From Opitutaceae bacterium (GTDB taxonomy: Bacteria; Verrucomicrobiota; Verrucomicrobiia; Opitutales; Opitutaceae), in assembly GCA_028284385.1 (NCBI GenBank), contig JANQRT010000058.1:62001-126000 (forward strand): a DNA stretch of 64,000 bases, in the 5' to 3' direction. Positions 58,910 through 64,000 of this stretch are shown here, in pieces. Both the position numbers and the translations under genes were made by a program. The notes under the pieces are model-generated. The model did no database searches. It was not told the origin of the DNA and saw nothing but the letters and a program-made list of their open reading frames with translations. The number at the start of each line of letters is the position of its first letter. Position 1 is the stretch's first letter.

Positions 58910-60346
58910 ATGTCGCAGAAAAAGGAATCAATTCCCAATGTCCTAGCGGATCGCTATGCCTCTCCCGCCATTAAGTCTATCTGGTCTCCAGAGGGGCGCA
59001 TTCTCATCGAGCGCGATTACTGGATTGCTGTGATGAAGGCTCAACGATCGCTTGGCTTGAAGATCCCGGCGAAGGCCATCAAGGCCTACGAGAAAGTTAA
59101 AAATCGAGTCGATCTGGCTTCGATCGACCGACGGGAACGGATTTCCTTGCACGATGTAAAAGCGCGTATCGAGGAGTTTTCCGCTTTGGCGGGTTACGAG
59201 TTTGTGCATGTTGGCATGACCAGTCGCGACCTTACCGAGAACGTTGAGCAGCTTCAGGTTCTTCGGTCCTTGGAAATTGTAAGACTTAAAGCCATCGCTT
59301 GCCTGAATTCTTTGGCCAAACGCGCGAAGGACTATCGTGGCTTGATGATCACAGGTCGCACCCACAACGTGCCCGCCCAGGCTACCACCTTCGGCAAGCG
59401 TCTAGCCATGTCGGGGCAGGAACTGCTGATCGCTATCGATCGCCTCCACGATCTTGTGGAACGGTACCCGGCTCGCGGGTTGAAAGGAGCGGTGGGCACT
59501 CAGGTTGATCAGCAAACCCTTTTCGATGGCGATGCGGGCAAAGTTGCCCAGCTGGAAGCCGCCATCATCGAGCATCTCGGTTTCAAGCGAGCCATGGCTA
59601 ATGTGGGTCAGGTCTATCCTCGTAACTTAGATTTGGATACAGTCGAAGCATTGGCGCAGGTTTCGGCCGCCGCTTCCAGCTTTTCCACTACTGTACGCTT
59701 GATGGCAGGGCAGGGTTTGATGACGGAAGGCTTTCGCAAAGGCCAGGTCGGTTCTTCGGTGATGCCGCACAAGGTGAATTGCCGTAACAGCGAACGTATC
59801 CATGGGTTGGATGTGATTCTCAAGGGTTATCTTACGATGGCAGGAGGACTGGCGGGTGATCAATGGAATGAGGGAGATGTATCCTGTTCGGTAGTACGGC
59901 GGGTCATGCTGCCGGATTCATTCTACGCGATTGATGGACTTCTGGAAGCCTTTCACACGGTGATTCTGCAAATGGAGCCTTTCGAGAAGGCGATCGCTTC
60001 GGAAAACGCCACCCAATTGCCATTTCTGGCTACTACCACCATTCTCATGGAGTCGGTGAAGGCGGGAGCTGGTCGAGAAGCGGCTCATCAGGCGATCAAG
60101 GAAAACGCTCTTCGGGCCAGCAAAGCGATTCGCGAAGGGAGTCACGAGAAGGCGAATCTGCTAGAGATGTTGGGGCAGGATAAGCGTATCCCTTTGTCGT
60201 TGTCGCAGCTCAAAGCGATCTTATCCAGTTCGAAGCGATTTGTCGGGCAAGCTCCGAAGCAGGTCGATCAGTTTGCGCGTGAAGCGAATAGATGGACCAA
60301 ACGATTTCCAGAGGCCTTGAAAATCAAGCCTGGCAAAATGATTTGA
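58910..60346 (+). CDS. purB: Adenylosuccinate lyase
   Basis: 478 residues from ATG 58910; the frame is open upstream to 58586, but that part is antisense to the sulfotransferase gene. Fumarase/aspartase superfamily: GMTSRDLTENVEQLQ, TGRTHNVPAQATTFGKRLA (catalytic His region), and the signature GSSVMPHKVNCRNSER, a slight variant of GSSAMPYKRNP. It works twice in purine synthesis, releasing fumarate from SAICAR and from adenylosuccinate. It ends 4 bases before the convergent DUF1573 gene. Confidence 0.92.
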   Translation: MSQKKESIPNVLADRYASPAIKSIWSPEGRILIERDYWIAVMKAQRSLGLKIPAKAIKAYEKVKNRVDLASIDRRERISLHDVKARIEEFSALAGYEFVHVGMTSRDLTENVEQLQVLRSLEIVRLKAIACLNSLAKRAKDYRGLMITGRTHNVPAQATTFGKRLAMSGQELLIAIDRLHDLVERYPARGLKGAVGTQVDQQTLFDGDAGKVAQLEAAIIEHLGFKRAMANVGQVYPRNLDLDTVEALAQVSAAASSFSTTVRLMAGQGLMTEGFRKGQVGSSVMPHKVNCRNSERIHGLDVILKGYLTMAGGLAGDQWNEGDVSCSVVRRVMLPDSFYAIDGLLEAFHTVILQMEPFEKAIASENATQLPFLATTTILMESVKAGAGREAAHQAIKENALRASKAIREGSHEKANLLEMLGQDKRIPLSLSQLKAILSSSKRFVGQAPKQVDQFAREANRWTKRFPEALKIKPGKMI

Positions 60347-60350
60347 TTGG

Positions 60351-61058
60351 CTAGCTCTTCCGGGCGCTGACGATGGCGTAGATGGGATACCGTTTCAGCA
60401 CGCCTTCCGCGTCATCATCGCTTTCCAGCTGAAACGTTACGCGGGCGCTTTGGTCGAGAGACTTGGGAGTGACTTTCAAGACGTATTTTTTCTGAGGCTC
60501 TTCCTCAATAATCTCGAAGTCGAAGAGCTCCTCCGCGTTCCCTCGTATGCCTTTGGCTGACGATATGCGAAAGGGGAGTTTTTCATGCAACTCGACCGCG
60601 CAGCTCATCGTTTTCAGCTCTTGGTCTCCCCTCCAAACCAATGTCCGACTGGTCTTGAACGTCAGGGCTTGAGGGATGTCCACGATAAGAGTCAAGTCGT
60701 AGGGACCGCGCCTGTTTTTTTCGTCCGTGTAAACTTGGATGTGCTTCACTTGATTCCCAAGCCTTTGACCAATGTTGAAAGTCGCTTTTATCTCCCCCGA
60801 TTCACCGGGTTCGTAGCGATCTTTTTCCAGGGTGGGAACCGTGCAGCCGCAGGATGTCTGTACCTTGCTGATGACGATGGAAGAATCGCCTGCATTGGTA
60901 AACGAATATACCGCTTCGATTTTTTCCTGCCCAAATTCGGCATTGAAAGACTGCTTGAAGGTTGTCCATTCGAGCCCTTCCGCCATTGAAGTCCAAGGCA
61001 TGGAGCTGATTAACAGAGCGGTTCCCCAAAAAAGTTTAACGCGATTTCCTATCCTCAT
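60351..61058 (-). CDS. Secreted DUF1573-domain protein
   Basis: 235 residues with a signal peptide (~1-26, MPWTSMA). Residues ~35-130 are a DUF1573 domain: YSFTNAGDSSIVISKVQTSCGCTVP, with the hallmark C-G-C, then YEPGESGEIKATFN. The rest is beta-rich without a recognised motif. DUF1573 proteins are periplasmic or surface Ig-like beta-sandwiches of unknown role, frequent in Bacteroidetes, Planctomycetes and Verrucomicrobia. Confidence 0.9.
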   Translation of the reverse strand: MRIGNRVKLFWGTALLISSMPWTSMAEGLEWTTFKQSFNAEFGQEKIEAVYSFTNAGDSSIVISKVQTSCGCTVPTLEKDRYEPGESGEIKATFNIGQRLGNQVKHIQVYTDEKNRRGPYDLTLIVDIPQALTFKTSRTLVWRGDQELKTMSCAVELHEKLPFRISSAKGIRGNAEELFDFEIIEEEPQKKYVLKVTPKSLDQSARVTFQLESDDDAEGVLKRYPIYAIVSARKS

Positions 61059-61211
61059 TTGCCGCTTGGTTGAATTCCTCGATTAAATGGTACTCATGTA
61101 GTTTTAAAGTATCGCCCTTGATGAGCAAGACCTTTGACGAGATGGAAAGTTTCTCGCTACTTGCCCACAAACTCCTTGATTGGGGCAGGACTTACCTGTC
61201 ATATCGCCGCC

Positions 61212-61970
61212 ATGTCTTCTTTTTCTAGACCTGACGGCCGAGCAAACGACGCGTTGCGGCCCATTACATTCGAGGCGGATTTCGCTCCCCACGCCACGGG
61301 CTCGGTTTTAGCAAGTTTTGGCAATACCAGGGTGATTTGCGGAGCGACCTTGGAAAACAAAGTGCCAGGCTGGATGAGGGCTCAAAATGTGGAAGGCGGC
61401 TGGCTCACAGCCGAGTATTCAATGCTTCCTTACAGCACTCACGACCGAAAGCAGAGAGATTCCTCAAAAGGTCGTCTCGATGGGCGGTCGGTTGAAATTC
61501 AGCGTTTGATTGGTCGATCGCTGCGAGCCGTCTTGGACCTGAAGAAGCTTCCCGGTCACACTTTATGGGTGGATTGCGATGTGCTGCAGGCGGATGGCGG
61601 TACGCGAACCGCCTCTATCACCGGAGCCTATCTGGCAGCTCGCCTGGCTGTTCAAAAGCTTATTGACGAAGAAAAGCTCAAGGAGAACCCCTTTCGCGAC
61701 TCGGTCGCGGCCATCAGTGTCGGGATTTTCGAAGACCACGCCGTATTGGATTTGCCTTACATCGAGGACCGAGACGCTAGTGTAGACTTTAATGTCGTGA
61801 TGACCGGACAGGGTGATTTCGTGGAAATTCAAGGCACTGGCGAGGAGGCGACGTTTTCAGAAGACCAATTAGCTCAGCTTATGTCTCTGGCCAAGAAAGG
61901 GATTCAGGAAATCTCTTCCCTTCAGGCTTCTTTTCTCTCCCAGCGTCTACTCTCAGGCATCGGCAGTTAA
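61212..61970 (+). CDS. rph: Ribonuclease PH
   Basis: 252 residues from ATG 61212; an in-frame ATG at 61134 adds a poorly conserved 26-residue leader. Family landmarks: RPDGRANDALRPITFE, GNTRVICGATLE, GGWLTAEYSMLPYSTHDR, GRSVEIQRLIGRSLRAVLDL and DCDVLQADGGTRTASITGAYLA (the catalytic Asp region), close to the usual ~240 residues. A phosphate-dependent 3'-5' exoribonuclease that trims tRNA 3' ends, complementing the RNase D encoded at 12867. Confidence 0.95.
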   Translation: MSSFSRPDGRANDALRPITFEADFAPHATGSVLASFGNTRVICGATLENKVPGWMRAQNVEGGWLTAEYSMLPYSTHDRKQRDSSKGRLDGRSVEIQRLIGRSLRAVLDLKKLPGHTLWVDCDVLQADGGTRTASITGAYLAARLAVQKLIDEEKLKENPFRDSVAAISVGIFEDHAVLDLPYIEDRDASVDFNVVMTGQGDFVEIQGTGEEATFSEDQLAQLMSLAKKGIQEISSLQASFLSQRLLSGIGS

Positions 61971-62062
61971 GTTCTTTGTCCGGTTATTATCCTACGAATC
62001 GCTTTGCATTTTATTAGAAACGCTCCTTATTACGTCCCCTTTTCTCCGAACGAGCCAAACGA

Positions 62063-63250
<1,188 letters not shown>

Positions 63251-63274
63251 AATTGTAGTAAGGAATTTGATACA

Positions 63275-64000
63275 ATGAGCGTACTTGTAAACAAAGACAC
63301 ACGCGTGGTGTTCACTGGAATTACGGGGAAATCCGGCGGCTTTCATGCCAAGCTCTGCATGGAATACGGCACAAAGGTTGTGGCAGGCGTAACTCCCGGA
63401 AAAGGAGGCCAAACTTTCGAAGATTCAGTCCCCGTTTTCGACACGGTAGTCGATGCGGTGGATAAGGAAGGAGCTAATGCCGCCTGCGTTTTTGTGCCGC
63501 CACCCTTTGCCGCGGATTCCATCTTGGAGTGTCTCGATGCTGGAATCGATCTGATTATCGCCATTACGGAGGGCATTCCGGTCAAAGATATGGCTTTGGT
63601 GAAAAAGCGTCTACTGGAAACGGATTCTCGTCTCATTGGTCCAAACTGTCCGGGAGTGATCACTCCCGGAGAATGCAAGATCGGCATCATGCCTGGCTAT
63701 ATCCATAAACCGGGTACAGTTGGAATCGTTTCTCGTTCGGGGACTTTGACCTATGAAGCCGTGTGGCAGGTGACGTGCGCGGGTTATGGTCAATCTACTT
63801 GCATTGGGATTGGAGGCGATCCGATCAACGGCACTAGCCATACCGATGCGATCAAGCTTTTTAATGAGGATCCGGATACGGAAGCCATCATAATGATCGG
63901 CGAGATTGGTGGCGACGCTGAGGAGCAGGCGGCCGCCTACATAAAAGAGCACGTGGAAAAGCCGGTCGCCGGATTCATTGCTGGCACGACTGCCCCTCCA
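63275..64000 (+). CDS. sucD: Succinate-CoA ligase, alpha subunit (3' end outside window)
   Basis: The frame is open from ATG 63275 to the last base (242 codons), so the gene is cut by the window edge. TAAGGA about ten bases before the ATG is a good ribosome-binding site. Landmarks: [16 protein letters not shown] (CoA-binding Rossmann start), [41 protein letters not shown] and [10 protein letters not shown]. The active-site phospho-His region lies beyond the window. Partner of the sucC product. Confidence 0.96.
   Translation, partial: MSVLVNKDTRVVFTGITGKSGGFHAKLCMEYGTKVVAGVTPGKGGQTFEDSVPVFDTVVDAVDKEGANAACVFVPPPFAADSILECLDAGIDLIIAITEGIPVKDMALVKKRLLETDSRLIGPNCPGVITPGECKIGIMPGYIHKPGTVGIVSRSGTLTYEAVWQVTCAGYGQSTCIGIGGDPINGTSHTDAIKLFNEDPDTEAIIMIGEIGGDAEEQAAAYIKEHVEKPVAGFIAGTTAPP

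Overview
The window looks like chromosomal DNA of a free-living, Gram-negative member of the Verrucomicrobiota, most likely the Opitutae/Puniceicoccales side. This is inferred from gene content: paired DUF1800/DUF1501 genes, large secreted NxxGxxAF/Ig-like proteins ending in a repeated ~135-residue module, an OleC-type ligase, a dimeric-type glycyl-tRNA synthetase, a PPi-type phosphofructokinase and many outer-membrane and lipoprotein genes. I see no rRNA, tRNA, CRISPR array, transposase, integrase or phage gene.

Layout. 1-2526 is the 3' part of a very acidic, Gly/Asp/Thr-rich extracellular protein, closed by a textbook terminator. 2671-6647 holds two TPR-GT41 (SPINDLY/O-GlcNAc-transferase-like) glycosyltransferases in tandem. 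6782-11950 is a TetR-controlled unit: regulator, RND/MMPL exporter, LolA-like periplasmic protein and outer-membrane barrel. The same near-palindromic operator lies before the regulator and before the exporter. 11991-26147 is mostly housekeeping and regulation on the plus strand: HDAC-like deacetylase, RNase D, small lipoprotein, OleC-like ligase, FIST sensor, Smr protein, DtxR/MntR regulator overlapping rmuC, map, a glycine-zipper lipoprotein and an M16 peptidase. A TonB-C protein and a response regulator lie on the minus strand. 26157-30948 (minus) is SNF2 helicase plus glyS. 31134-34386 is PPi-type PFK and an NhaC antiporter.

34393-48168 (minus) is the most unusual part. A three-gene cassette (DUF1800, then Tat-exported DUF1501, then a large secreted NxxGxxAF + Ig protein) occurs twice in tandem, and the downstream copy is followed by a DNRLRE protein. 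All three large secreted proteins end in two copies of the same ~135-residue module, so there are six copies in 9 kb. Next to it, on the plus strand, lies an AlgI/AlgJ-like O-acetyltransferase pair whose AlgJ-like member has Gly in place of the usual Asp of the DTHW motif.

51077-64000 is core metabolism and envelope functions: gnd, a small membrane protein, a moeA-moaC-moaD-moaE molybdopterin operon, holA, a GT4 glycosyltransferase, a sulfotransferase, purB, a DUF1573 protein, rph and sucCD (sucD cut by the window end).

How it fits together. Much of the accessory content concerns the cell surface: secreted modular proteins, their possible glycosylation or acetylation, lipid or hydrophobic-compound export and outer-membrane lipoproteins. 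The rest is typical chromosomal housekeeping. All functions are read from motifs by eye; no database search was possible.
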